This document shows, in pieces, positions 41,101 through 51,710 of a stretch of 64,000 nucleotides of DNA. A program made the position numbers and the translations under genes. The notes beneath the pieces are model-generated. The model was not told the origin of the DNA and did no database searches. It worked only from the letters and a program-made list of their open reading frames with translations. Within the stretch, counting starts at the first letter, position 1. Each line of letters begins with the position of its first letter. The stretch comes from Bolinopsis microptera (taxonomy: Eukaryota > Ctenophora > Tentaculata > Lobata > Bolinopsidae), in NCBI RefSeq assembly GCF_026151205.1, contig NC_087075.1, forward strand, positions 6,094,858 through 6,158,857, in the 5' to 3' direction.

Positions 41101-44100
41101 TCCTGTAAGAATAGTTCCATCCTCCGATATAAGAGCTTCAACCATCTGATCTGATGGGGGTTTGAAAAGCTTATTAAACTTCTTCCAGAACTTTTTTGCC
41201 TGAGAAGTGTTAAGGTCCTTTGTCTTTCGAAGAATAAACTGCTGACATGCCTGCTTTCTTGCTTCCTCAAATTCTTTCTTGGAAGCCTGCAGAGCTTCAA
41301 AGGCTGAGTCAGTATTTCTGGATAGATATGATTTGAGATCCAATCTGAGTCTTTCAGAGAGTAGTGATAGCTTGGGGGTCCAGTACGGTTTGCTGTGTTT
41401 GGAGACACATTTCATTTGGCAGTTTTCTTTTGTGGAAACATCAATAGCTGTGTTAATGGCCTCCAGCAGTTCCTTGATAGTCCCATCAGTAGCTAAGCTG
41501 TAAATTTTTTCAATTTCCAGGTCAAGCTCTATGTCTCTAGTCCAGTTGAACCAGTCCATTGATTTAAGGTTATACTTCTTAACATTCTCTGACCTGATTG
41601 CGACAGGTTGTACTTGGATATTGATTGAGATTGGGACATGACCTCTCAGGGGAGCCCCACTGTACAAATTAGCAAAATGATCTGCAATTGGATGATCTAG
41701 ATATTTATCAAGTTGAGTGGATGTGATAAAAAAGTCGATATGACTGCTACCATTCCTTGCCAAAAATGTACTTGAGGAAGATGCATGCACACAGAACTTA
41801 GACCAGTCTAGATGTTCTTCAATATATTTTCCGTACTTATTTACCACAGTATCATTCCAAATATAATGGCGAGCATTAAAATCCCCCATAGCAATCACAC
41901 CTGCACATTTGTAAAACCTACTCAGTTCATTTGCCTTATCAAGCATTACCAGCATCTCTTTGACACCTGATAGATAGTCTAGTTTCAGGTAAAGGTTCCC
42001 AATTATGTACCTCTTGCCGTTCCAAGATAATATTCCCCAAACCGAGTCAATATTGGATGAAATATGTGAGATAACAGGAAGCTGTGTGAACATGACTTCT
42101 TGTTTAACAATAATTGCACATCCTTTGTTGCTATTCTTATTTGTATCTTCAAAGGTTTTCATGTTGGTTAGTGATTTCCACTGGCTGCTACTACCAGTCT
42201 CCTGCACACCAAAAAGAAGAATGTTGTTATCAGACGCATACTTGCTTAGCATCATGTTGCTTCTTTGAGATAGACCACAGATGTTTATTGTGCAGAATTT
42301 TCCAAGCACAGTGTTATTTTCAGCATTTCCGATTGAGTTATGATTTTTGATCATAATGCATCATGGGAGAACTTAGCCAATTTCTCTTTGTACACTGCAC
42401 AGTCAAAAGAACCTGCTTGATGATCTTCCTTGCAATGTGCACATTTGAAGCCACTAGTTATTGGACAGCTATTGCTTTCATGGTTTTCTGCACATTTACC
42501 GCACTTAGCTGGTTTGGTACAATATCGGTGAATATGTCCCCAACCTTGGCACTTATTGCACTTGATTACCCTAGACTTTCTTTTGTACTCTTCAACTATG
42601 TAGCGTTGATGGCAAAACTTTATCTTGTCTGTTATAACTTTTGTCATTGCTTCTCGTGATGAAAATTCTAGTTTGATCATTCCATTGAATGATTTATCAG
42701 ACCTCTTCTGTTGAAATTCACACTTAGTGATTATACCAGGGTAATTCTGCATAATATCCTTCTTCATATCATCCTCGTTGTGATCATCATACACATGCTT
42801 AACCATGGCAACAGTGTTATAGTCACCTGGTATTTTCATACCTTTATTACCACCAAAATGACTGGTTTTCCAGTTAGACTGCACAGTTTTAGCTGTGTTT
42901 TCATCCTCAAATTCAAATGTGATGGAACCTGATGCCGTTAACCTACAATGTTTGATCACCATGCCTTGGTAATGCTGATTAAAAGCCTTACGAATATCAC
43001 GACTAGTCCTTATGGTAGTATCTTCTGGTCGGATAACAACTCTGGTACGTTTGAGTCGCTCAACATCGTCAGAGTCCTGTTTAGCTTTTGAAATCGATTT
43101 CAGACCCTCCATGACCTTTTGTGGGATAGGACTATGTTTGGAGATACCGTTTGAAACAGCTGCACTGTATAATGGTCCTTTATTTGCTGCCTGTTTTAAC
43201 TGTTTCTCGACAGTGGTAACTTTTACGGTAATAGCATCCACTTTACGCTCCATACGCTTCAACTTGGATAGAGCACTACCATAAACTGAGTTACACGGGG
43301 GGCACAGCACCTTAATGTATGTTGGAGAGTCACTAAGTGCTTTAAACAGGCTGAGACTAATGGGCTTTTCTGTGCAGTTGGTGTGAAAATACCAACCACA
43401 TCCACTGCATTCAATGCCAAGACCTGATGTATCCGAGTTATTTGTAACCTCTTTACAGCAAACAGAACATGGGTACATCACCTTACCCGATTCTGATTTA
43501 GCAAAAATTCCTTTTACCGTTCCATCTACTGATTCGAAATCAACAAATGTACCTTTTTTATCAAATACTGCCAAAGTGTTATCATTATCATGGTTACCAA
43601 TTCCTCTTGTGAAGACTTTGCTGCTGCGAAGAAGTTTGCGCTTTCCATCCTCGTCATAGCCCTCTGGAGCAGTCAGCTGGAATTTGGATAAGACACTATC
43701 AAGCTGAGGAGAGGTTAGTTCAGTTAAAATTAACTTTATAGGAGTAGCCATTCCGAACGCTGTCCAAAGTATGTGTTGATCCAAAGATGTCGAAACAAAA
43801 TTGAGAAAGATTTAACCCACCGGAGAGGTTCCGACTTGTGGGTCGGACTCCCTTTAAAGATTTAGATGAGAAGTGAAGAAAGGTCTTCAGTGACTGGTCT
43901 GGAGGCCTTGTCTGGTCAGAGCCACCGTTATAGCTTGTTTACGATTCCACTACTTGTACATTTCACATACCTCAAATTATTTGTTATATAGTAGTGTTGA
44001 AAGTATTAATAAGTAACAAACACGAATTAATCAATTTATTGATGTTACGTGATGATTCGAGTATCAAGAAGGTATCGTCTAAATTGACAAAAAGGAACAT

Positions 44101-44316
44101 ACAAGAGAGAGATAGGATGAAAAACAAACTACCTTACACTCAATTTGGGAGTAAAACATTGTAGAGGGTAAAACAGCAGATGGATGACATCATTATAACA
44201 TTAACTTAAAATATTACTCACGAGGTAGTCCAGGTTTTGTAGAGCCAGGTACTGTCCCATTGGAGCGGTCCGTAGATCTTCTTCATAGATTGAACAACTG
44301 CGTAGCGCAACAACAT
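38110..44316 (-). CDS. small single-pass membrane protein, 86 aa, unidentified
   Basis: Two coding exons on the minus strand, 44316-44222 and 38275-38110 (donor GTGAGT, acceptor TTTTTTCAG, phase 2). The product starts MLLRYAVVQSMKKIYGPLQW and has one hydrophobic segment (about residues 36-49, VAYLFVATFGGALIM). It ends in a polar tail with YDPLKGKMLGDPKHYPEHS and RFLGSEV. Size, basic N-terminus and a single membrane span resemble nuclear-encoded accessory subunits of mitochondrial respiratory complexes, but no specific family is recognised. Its 5.9-kb intron contains a complete LINE in the sense direction. The stop codon lies about 435 bp upstream of the DDX39 start on the same strand. Confidence 0.7.
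38896..42354 (-). CDS. LINE ORF2: APE endonuclease and reverse transcriptase
   Basis: 1,152 aa without a stop or frameshift. The N-terminal apurinic-type endonuclease shows INICGLSQRSNMM, GVQETG (catalytic Glu), GDFNARHYIW and HIDFFITS. The reverse transcriptase is central: GAYRPISISSYVGKLFERIL, QEGFSKGKNT, FIDFEKAFDSVW (catalytic Asp), YGLPQGSVLSPILF, and the active site KFADDGTVKV, then VLGVILDSKLTFKQH. A C-terminal zinc motif CICGSDEQTALHLLSSC follows. There is no RNase H domain. The combination places it in the Jockey/CR1 superclade. Every catalytic residue that can be checked by eye is present, so this copy may be active. Confidence 0.93.
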   Translation of the reverse strand: MIKNHNSIGNAENNTVLGKFCTINICGLSQRSNMMLSKYASDNNILLFGVQETGSSSQWKSLTNMKTFEDTNKNSNKGCAIIVKQEVMFTQLPVISHISSNIDSVWGILSWNGKRYIIGNLYLKLDYLSGVKEMLVMLDKANELSRFYKCAGVIAMGDFNARHYIWNDTVVNKYGKYIEEHLDWSKFCVHASSSSTFLARNGSSHIDFFITSTQLDKYLDHPIADHFANLYSGAPLRGHVPISINIQVQPVAIRSENVKKYNLKSMDWFNWTRDIELDLEIEKIYSLATDGTIKELLEAINTAIDVSTKENCQMKCVSKHSKPYWTPKLSLLSERLRLDLKSYLSRNTDSAFEALQASKKEFEEARKQACQQFILRKTKDLNTSQAKKFWKKFNKLFKPPSDQMVEALISEDGTILTGNADIEKEMFETFFQAKHIENNIDKFDNAFFQDINKLYDDIKYRNFQPSATEAMADRFTNSSTLYCPVTPWEVSATLKGIQSTAASFDNHEVHQSMLKKLGPIAIHALSKLFTLCLRNGLWLWNDSKIVFLKKDGKSSYSQAGAYRPISISSYVGKLFERILARRLDIYLMKVGLTDVNQEGFSKGKNTIRYLNRLTVGIKGDIIKKLTVLCLFIDFEKAFDSVWKKGLIVKLWRAGVHGCYLKTIDSFLSGRTVCLLINGFLGPVRDCLDYGLPQGSVLSPILFKFFIMDIEAVCSVYQQISVLKFADDGTVKVVGRDLEECLFYLNLAMDSIEYWTSCWRMVINCNKNKTEIICFNCYDHAGVPTSFNLGGKTIQLTDQTRVLGVILDSKLTFKQHSKHVHNNLVYRWVCMSRYANRNWGMNQAVIVRVTKTILFSTLFYGSTIWMNNSNMSDINKLWYRVSKAAVGAVFNVHGAILEVILGVLPLQTLGRIISIKHYLKVLHDSNDIHYDFVKTQLNEKNPTVLCHLREVQKFLQWKAEHFNTEVQACDFGEISHRNLDHILLLSPKTYKYTKGMIQQFTELLWQESLQNLLLMEGWSDIPRVSCNPLPIPFGVSREVEVLVMSLMYKNNLLNSFLFRVDRAAASPLCICGSDEQTALHLLSSCELVDTNLQCQAERIITLCNSGRPIVDLATEQGSIILNCSRDDIFISVCVKIVESEGLNLKRKINLSKR
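42351..43751 (-). CDS. LINE ORF1: PHD-finger plus CCHC zinc-knuckle protein
   Basis: About 466 aa from the first ATG (MATPIKLILTELTS); the frame is open a little further up but without ATG. A PHD-like zinc finger (C-x2-C ... C-x2-C ... H-x2-C ... C-x2-C) runs from MYPCSVCCKEV through IECSGCGWYFHTNC to VLCPPC. An Ala/Lys-rich helical stretch follows, then an RRM-like region, and three zinc knuckles near the C-terminus: CNKCQGWGHIHRYC, CGKCAENHESNSC and CAHCKEDHQAGSFDC. It is expected to bind element RNA and form the retrotransposition particle; the PHD could bind histone tails. Its stop overlaps the ORF2 start as ATGA. Confidence 0.88.
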   Translation of the reverse strand: MATPIKLILTELTSPQLDSVLSKFQLTAPEGYDEDGKRKLLRSSKVFTRGIGNHDNDNTLAVFDKKGTFVDFESVDGTVKGIFAKSESGKVMYPCSVCCKEVTNNSDTSGLGIECSGCGWYFHTNCTEKPISLSLFKALSDSPTYIKVLCPPCNSVYGSALSKLKRMERKVDAITVKVTTVEKQLKQAANKGPLYSAAVSNGISKHSPIPQKVMEGLKSISKAKQDSDDVERLKRTRVVIRPEDTTIRTSRDIRKAFNQHYQGMVIKHCRLTASGSITFEFEDENTAKTVQSNWKTSHFGGNKGMKIPGDYNTVAMVKHVYDDHNEDDMKKDIMQNYPGIITKCEFQQKRSDKSFNGMIKLEFSSREAMTKVITDKIKFCHQRYIVEEYKRKSRVIKCNKCQGWGHIHRYCTKPAKCGKCAENHESNSCPITSGFKCAHCKEDHQAGSFDCAVYKEKLAKFSHDAL

Positions 44317-45119
44317 CTCTATCTATGAACGATTAATGATTAAGACTCGAATGGATAAGAGGTACAGGTATCATGGAATGTGGTTGAAATTCGACTGCAT
44401 GCACATGTAAATTTATCTCGACATGGTTTGGTCAACTCCGGGCCACATCACCAAATGAATTCCTCAGCTCATACCAGGGATCTGCAACAACCTGACCATT
44501 TATCACCAGAGCTAAGAAATTAATTCGCAACAAGACGGTTAACTCAGCCGGATGATCTAGACCATAATAACATGACCAAGACGAATTCAAATAGCATGTA
44601 TGAAGTACATGCACATAGTGGATTGGACGTATGGTTCAACTGGTTGTGTTCTGAAACAGTATGACATGGGAGCCCGACCAAGAGTTTGTCGGACGGGCAA
44701 GCAAACCCCTCACACTTCAATTCAATGACTCTTTGAGAGTGCCATGAACTGAGGAGTAGCTAGGATCCATTGGATATGTGCGAACTCCTCGGTCGACTCA
44801 GCCGAATGGTAGGAAACTTAAGAAACTTCCTAGGATACCCCTTCTGTACAAACTGAAGACATAGTACTATCAACTGTTAACTATTAACAATGTCAATTAC
44901 CGGTGTACTTCGCCACCAGAACGCAAGTGAGAGGACATTTGGCTATGAAGCTAGGTGACGAACGACATGACAATAGGAAAACAAGTTTTTTGCAAGCAAG
45001 ATGTTGAAGAACATCAGATGCGATGGGCGCTCGATTTTGAATAATTTCATAATAATGATAGCGCCCAAAATGCGCGGCACAAAATCAAAATATATTCTAT
45101 TTTATCATTAATCATCGTT
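43785..45119. other. LINE 5' region, 5' part of the small-protein gene, and intergenic DNA
   Basis: 43785-43950 looks like LINE 5' UTR. Exon 1 of the small membrane-protein gene is at 44222-44316. From 44317 to 45119 nothing convincing is seen; the - strand frame at 44432-44614 has no family resemblance. Confidence 0.5.
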
Positions 45120-45980
45120 TAGTAGAGGCTCTTACGGGCATTGTCTGCTCGATACGTTAGGGACCCCAGATACACCTTACTAGACGTATTTTTGACCGTA
45201 GAATCGATTGAAAGTGGTTTCAAGATGATTGGACTGATTGTTCTGGGGTAAAATTGCAAAAAACCGATTTTTGGGCCAAAAATAGGCCAAAAAACCATGT
45301 TTTTTGATATTTTGAGCAAGTTAATTTTGTTGGCATGTCGGCAAAACTTGCATAAAGATAGCTAAAAGACAGCCGCATAAGATTGTATAAAAATAAAACA
45401 AATCCCTCTATTTGTTCTGAGGTAAAAATCCAAAAAAGTGGTAAAAATTTTGACTTTTTTGCTTTAAGTTTGAATAATTTTTTGCAGTTGTATTAAATCA
45501 ACCCAAAAATAGTCACATCGTGTTTGCCTAAATTTTTCCTTTCCGAGAAGTACCCACTTCATATACTTAATCGAAGTTTGAATATTGTCACTCCGCAAGC
45601 GTTTTTGCCAAATTTTCGACGCGCACTACGCGCAAAAGCATTTAGTTGTTATCAATTGGCACCCGCGCGTTCATCATAAATTTCAAACAGCTATAACTCA
45701 GCGAGATTATGTCCGTTCTAGCTCATATTTTCACACTAAATAGAAAATAATGTGATCTTATTGCTGACAAAATATGGATATAATTACTTTATTTGCCTTA
45801 GAGTAATAGACTGTCAAAGTTTAAAACGCGCATTGGTATAGCACGTGACTAATAAGGCCAAATTTATACTTCTTAACATATTATCGATCCTTAGACATCA
45901 TACTATTGTGTCCAATTAGCGGTTAGGTCTCTAAACTCGTAGCAGAAAACACGTCTTTTTGCCCGTAAGAGCCTCTACTA
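45120..45980. mobile_element. TA-flanked TIR element (MITE, 0.86 kb)
   Basis: Inverted termini TAGTAGAGGCTCTTACGGGC at 45120 and its complement ending at 45980. TA at both outer edges suits a Tc1/mariner or related TA-duplicating transposase. The interior is AT-rich, with no transposase frame. Confidence 0.8.
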
Positions 45981-46099
45981 GTTACTAGCTGTCACATAGC
46001 TGTGTCATCAATATAATACTGTCTTCAAACATAAAAAGTACTATGGAGAACTCTAAATTGAAAATTTTGCACAATGTATAGCAATTTAAAATTGTATCT

Positions 46100-46900
46100 A
46101 GCTTGCTTACTGCTTTCACCTAACCATGTGCTTTCGCGCCGCTGCGGGCGCGCTTGTTTCACAAGTCAAGAGGCGGGCGCGCGCTACTGCAAGTATACTT
46201 TTATGCTTATCGAGCAGAATATTAAAAAACTTTTGTTTTTAAAAAAATCTATCAATGGTTTGGCCCTTCGCGCTACTTCGTAGCTTGATTGACGATGTCA
46301 ATCCGTCGAGATCGTTGCTCTGCGAAGCAGAGCAACGATCGATGCAAGAATGCAAAAATGCAAGCGGTGCGTCGAAGCGGCGAAGTCCTCCAACTTCTTA
46401 GCACTTGCAGTCGAGAAGAAAGCGGCGCGCGCTACTTCGAAGAAATTTAGACGAGTAACATCCGTCAAACATGTAGTCAAAAGATCACGAATCTTGAAAA
46501 TATATCCTTCAGTACACATAAATTGGTATAGTCTAGGACTCGCTTAAGGAATCCTGTAATCGGATCATTACCTAGCTTGTATTGCTTGTACTGCTATTTG
46601 CTTGGAGGACGTGACTTCGCCGCTTCGACGCGCCACGCAAATTATCATTATTACTTTGCATCGAAGATCGATGCTTTGTTGATTCACGATGTCAATCCTT
46701 CGCAGCTCGGTGAGGCATTGACCATTGTTAAGTTGCTCTAACCAGAGCCCTCTCGCTTGCAGTAGCGCGCGACCGCCGGAGGCGGCAAAGAGGGCTCTAT
46801 CCATGGCCACAAACTGGCACCACAAATCGTGGTGCCAGATTTCCTCCCATATTTCTGATGCCGCGCGGGACGTGTCAGTCATTTTTAGTCATGTCCGTGG
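46100..46900. repeat. GC-rich modular repeat cluster 3
   Basis: Contains GATCGTTGCTCTGCGAAGCA and its complementary arm (46310-46340), TTGACGATGTCAATCC (about 46289) and a variant TTCACGATGTCAATCC (about 46682), GCGCTACTTCGAAGAAATTT then AGACGAGTAACATCCGTCAA (46428-46468), and CTAACCAGAGCCCTCTCGCT then TGCAGTAGCGCGCGA (46738-46771), which is inverted relative to 16525-16560. Confidence 0.75.
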
Positions 46901-46929
46901 ATTGTGATTGTAATATCGGAAAACAATAT

Positions 46930-49900
46930 TTTCTCATTGGATTTGATTTTTGTAGAGAGCTAATATACCTTCTTTGATCACGCACTCCATTTAACAAATT
47001 TGAAATTTTGCTTGTTCCTTTGTTTGTTGCAATCATTCGGTTGATCATTCGGCGGATGCTCCAAAGGGCCGGGACATCCGGACATATTTTAATGTTAAAT
47101 TCTCAATAACCAGCAGACTTGTTACCAGTTACCTTACTACACTTTTGTCATTTGCAATTGGACTTTAGATTTATTTTCTCATTGGATTAGATTTTTGTAG
47201 GGAGCTAATATACCTTCTTTGATCATGCACTCCATTTAACAAATTTTGCTTGTTTCTTTGTCTGTTGCAATCATTCGGTTGATCATTCGGCGGATGATCC
47301 AAAGGGCCGGGACATATTTTAATGTTAAATTCTCAATAACCAGCAGACTTGTTACCAGTTACCTTGCTACACTTTTGTCATTTGCAATTGGACTTTAGAT
47401 TTATTTTCTCATTGGATTAGATTTTTGTAGGGAGCTAATATACCTTCTTTGATCATGCACTCCATTTAACAAATTTTGCTTGTTTCTTTGTCTGTTGCAA
47501 TCATTCGGTTGATCATTCGGCGGATGATTCAAAGGGCCGGGACATATTTTAATGTTAAATTCTCAATAACCAGCAGACTTGTTACCTGCAGTTACCTTAC
47601 TACACTTTTGTCATTTGCAATTGGACTTTAGATTTATTTTCTCATTGGATTAGATTTTTGTAGGGAGCTAATATACCTTCTTTGATCATGCACTCCATTT
47701 AACAAATTTTGCTTGTTCCTTTGTTTGTTGCAATCATTCAGTTGATCATTCGGCGGATGATTCAAAGGGCCGGGACATATTTTAATGTTAAATTCTCAAT
47801 AACCAGCAGACTTGTTACCTGCAGTTACCTTGCTACACTTTTGTCATTTGCAATTGGACTTTAGATTTATTTTCTCATTGGATTAGATTTTTGTAGGGAG
47901 CTAATATACCTTCTTTGATCATGCACTCCATTTAACAAATTTTGCTTGTTCCTTTGTTTGTTGCAATCATTCAGTTGATCATTCGGCGGATGATTCAAAG
48001 GGCCGGGACATATTTTAATGTTAAATTCTCAATAACCAGCAGACTTGTTACCAGTTACCTTGCTACACTTTTGTCATTTGCAATTGGACTTTAGATTTAT
48101 TTTCTCATTGGATTAGATTTTTGTAGGGAGCTAATATACCTTCTTTGATCATGCACTCCATTTAACAAATTTTGCTTGTTTCTTTGTCTGTTGCAATCAT
48201 TCGGTTGATCATTCGGCGGATGATTCAAAGGGCCGGGACATATTTTAATGTTAAATTCTCAATAACCAGCAGACTTGTTACCTGCAGTTACCTTACTACA
48301 CTTTTGTCATTTGCAATTGGACTTTAGATTTATTTTCTCATTGGATTAGATTTTTGTAGGGAGCTAATATACCTTCTTTGATCATGCACTCCATTTAACA
48401 AATTTTGCTTGTTCCTTTGTTTGTTGCAATCATTCAGTTGATCATTCGGCGGATGATTCAAAGGGCCGGGACATATTTTAATGTTAAATTCTCAATAACC
48501 AGCAGACTTGTTACCTGCAGTTACCTTGCTACACTTTTGTCATTTGCAATTGGACTTTAGATTTATTTTCTCATTGGATTAGATTTTTGTAGGGAGCTAA
48601 TATACCTTCTTTGATCATGCACTCCATTTAACAAATTTTGCTTGTTCCTTTGTTTGTTGCAATCATTCAGTTGATCATTCGGCGGATGATTCAAAGGGCC
48701 GGGACATATTTTAATGTTAAATTCTCAATAACCAGCAGACTTGTTACCTGCAGTTACCTTACTACACTTTTGTCATTTGCAATTGGACTTTAGATTTATT
48801 TTCTCATTGGATTAGATTTTTGTAGGGAGCTAATATACCTTCTTTGATCATGCACTCCATTTAACAAATTTTGCTTGTTTCTTTGTCTGTTGCAATCATT
48901 CAGTTGATCATTCGGCGGATGATTCAAAGGGCCGGGACATATTTTAATGTTAAATTCTCAATAACCAGCAGACTTGTTACCTGCAGTTACCTTACTACAC
49001 TTTTGTCATTTGCAATTGGACTTTAGATTTATTTTCTCATTGGATTAGATTTTTGTAGGGAGCTAATATACCTTCTTTGATCATGCACTCCATTTAACAA
49101 ATTTTGCTTGTTCCTTTGTTTGTTGCAATCATTCAGTTGATCATTCGGCGGATGATTCAAAGGGCCGGGACATATTTTAATGTTAAATTCTCAATAACCA
49201 GCAGACTTGTTACCTGCAGTTACCTTGCTACACTTTTGTCTTTTGCAATTGGACTTTAGATTTATTTTCTCATTGGATTAGATTTTTGTAGGGAGCTAAT
49301 ATACCTTCTTTGATCATGCACTCCATTTAACAAATTTTGCTTGTTCCTTTGTTTGTTGCAATCATTCAGTTGATCATTCGGCGGATGATTCAAAGGGCCG
49401 GGACATATTTTAATGTTAAATTCTCAATAACCAGCAGACTTGTTACCTGCAGTTACCTTGCTACACTTTTGTCTTTTGCAATTGGACTTTAGATTTATTT
49501 TCTCATTGGATTAGATTTTTGTAGGGAGCTAATATACCTTCTTTGATCATGCACTCCATTTAACAAATTTTGCTTGTTTCTTTGTCTGTTGCAATCATTC
49601 GGTTGATCATTCGGCGGATGATTCAAAGGGCCGGGACATATTTTAATGTTAAATTCTCAATAACCAGCAGACTTGTTACCAGTTACCTTACTACACTTTT
49701 GTCATTTGCAATTGGACTTTAGATTTATTTTCTCATTGGATTAGATTTTTGTAGGGAGCTAATATACCTTCTTTGATCATGCACTCCATTTAACAAATTT
49801 TGCTTGTTCCTTTGTTTGTTGCAATCATTCAGTTGATCATTCGGCGGATGATTCAAAGGGCCGGGACATATTTTAATGTTAAATTCTCAATAACCAGCAG

Positions 49901-50412
49901 ACTTGTTACCAGTTACCTTACTACACTTTTGTCATTTGCAATTGGACTTTAGATTTATTTTCTCATTGGATTAGATTTTTGTAGGGAGCTAATATACCTT
50001 CTTTGATCATGCACTCCATTTAACAAATTTTGCTTGTTCCTTTGTTTGTTTCAATCATTCAGTTGATCATTCGGCGGATGATTCAAAGGGCCGGGACATA
50101 TTTTAATGTTAAATTCTCAATAACCAGCAGACTTGTTACCTGCAGTTACCTTACTACACTTTTGTCATTTGCAATTGGACTTTAGATTTATTTTCTCATT
50201 GGATTAGATTTTTGTAGGGAGCTAATATACCTTCTTTGATCATGCACTCCATTTAACAAATTTTGCTTGTTTCTTTGTCTGTTGCAATCATTCAGTTGAT
50301 CATTCGGCGGATGATTCAAAGGGCCGGGACATATTTTAATGTTAAATTTTGAATAACCAGCAGACTTGTTACCAGTTACCTTATTACACTTTTGTCATTT
50401 GCAATAGTACAT
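46930..50412. repeat. 230/233-bp satellite, about 15 copies
   Basis: The landmark GGGAGCTAATATACC recurs at about 46955 (as GAGAGC), 47200, 47431, 47664, 47897, 48127, 48360, 48593, 48826, 49059, 49292, 49525, 49755, 49985 and 50218. Units are 230 or 233 bp, depending on TTACCAGTTACC or TTACCTGCAGTTACC. The first copy is longer and more diverged. Copies are otherwise nearly identical, with linked variants (TTTCTTTGTCTG or TTCCTTTGTTTG; CGGTTG or CAGTTG). No coding frame. Confidence 0.97.
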
Positions 50413-50432
50413 TTGTTAAATGTACTATTGTA
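50404..50432. other. perfect hairpin at satellite end
   Basis: AATAGTACATTT - GTT - AAATGTACTATT, 12 perfect pairs with a 3-nt loop, starts exactly where the satellite consensus breaks. Confidence 0.85.
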
Positions 50433-50435
50433 TAC

Positions 50436-50710
50436 TGTTCGATCTGTTGTTTTATACATTTGAGTTCACATTGCACTTTATCAGATCATAATTTCAGTCG
50501 ACTAATATTTTCTTGTCTTAAAACAGCTTATTGTTTAACATTTTACCAATTACTCTGTCTTATTGTGTTTCATTTTAAACTGTTCGATCCGAATTGTGAG
50601 TTTGTTTTATACATTTGAGTTCACAGCTGCACTTTATCAGATTATAATTTCAGTCCACTAATATTTGCTTCTCTTAAATCATCTCATTGTTTAACATTTG
50701 ACCATATTTA
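50436..50710. repeat. two direct ~130-bp repeats
   Basis: ACTGTTCGATC, TTTTATACATTTGAGTTCAC, GCACTTTATCAGAT.ATAATT, CACTAATATTT-type and CATTGTTTAACATTT blocks recur in the same order at about 50436 and 50578. Class unknown; an older repeat beside the satellite. Confidence 0.8.
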
Positions 50711-51047
50711 TTTTTATATATTTATTAGCATAATTTACAGCCATCTATATCTCTGAGAAACACTATCAGTGAACCTACCCCAGTATTGCTGTATTGGTTA
50801 GCAAAGTGAGTGATAACTAAATATGTGAATGACCCCTTACAAAGGATCCTGTACGTGCAGAAATAGTATACATCGAAGTACACACTCATCTGCACACTAA
50901 AGTTACACTCGCTACAGTTCATCTCTCGGATTATTCCAGAATTGCGCGCAAACACACGTGTTGTCTCAAACAGTGAAACAGTCTGTTTCATTGACATGTA
51001 GGTCGACACTCTCTCGTTGTGTACGTTTTGAGAACTTTTGTTTAGAC

Positions 51048-51602
51048 TTTAGGGGCCATCTACTTGGGACGTCCGTCAAAATTGCAGATTTTCAGACCAC
51101 CCCCGGGGAGCACCCCCTCCCCCTGTCCGGGTGTGTCCGAATTTTCAAACCCCCTCCCCCGGACGTCCGGATTTCCAGCTACTTTAAAGAGTACAAATAA
51201 AACCAACTCAAATTCATTGTTAATAAAATGTGTAGTCACTTAGAATAGACAATAATACATTTAGTGTCGAACAAGTTTAGCACAGTTACATTAAGGTACT
51301 TAAGTAGGTAGCCATCCAATGGAATAAGTTTTAAGGCAGTAGCAGAATATGCGAGTTGTGTCTCGGCTCTCATGAGCTGCTCTGGGAAACGACTTCTCGT
51401 TCAAAATACAGGGATCTAAACTTACTGAGTAATTAGTGTCAAAGAGTTGAAATAAATGCGACTTTTTCGTTAATTCTGCCAAAATTTCCGGACGTCCGGA
51501 TTTTCAGAAACCACTCCCTATCACTGTCCGGATTTGTCCGAAATTCCAAAACCACCTCCCCCTCCCTTTTTGCTGGACGTCCTAAGTAGATGGCCCCTTA
51601 AT
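51048..51602. mobile_element. 0.55-kb MITE with long GC-rich inverted ends
   Basis: Left end TTTAGGGGCCATCTACTTGG (51048) matches the reverse complement of the right end (GGCCCCTTAA at 51593-51602). Inverted similarity extends about 120 bp, through GGACGTCCGGATTT- and GTCCGAATTT-type blocks. The middle is AT-rich. Relatives: the fragment at 29993-30058. Boundaries suggest TTAA target use, with the left copy mutated to TTTA. Confidence 0.8.
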
Positions 51603-51710
51603 ATTTTATTTGATGCAGAATAGCTGACAGCAGCTACAATTGTACATTTGACTCAGTCTTTCTGTGCTTTCATATCTTAAGTCTGATATTTACTTTGCTC
51701 CTAAACCTTC

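Larger units (their letters stand above)
38830..43950 (-). mobile_element. full-length Jockey-superclade LINE (two ORFs)
   Basis: ORF1 (43751-42351) and ORF2 (42354-38896) are both open. The 3' UTR is very short and ends in tandem CTAATTTTG-type units (about 38864-38880), which look like the template-slippage tail of this group. The 5' boundary is estimated from sequence upstream of ORF1 (to about 43950), where GTCGGACTCC and GTGGGTCGG-type structured sequence lies. It is inserted in an intron of the small membrane-protein gene. A target duplication was not identified. Confidence 0.85.
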
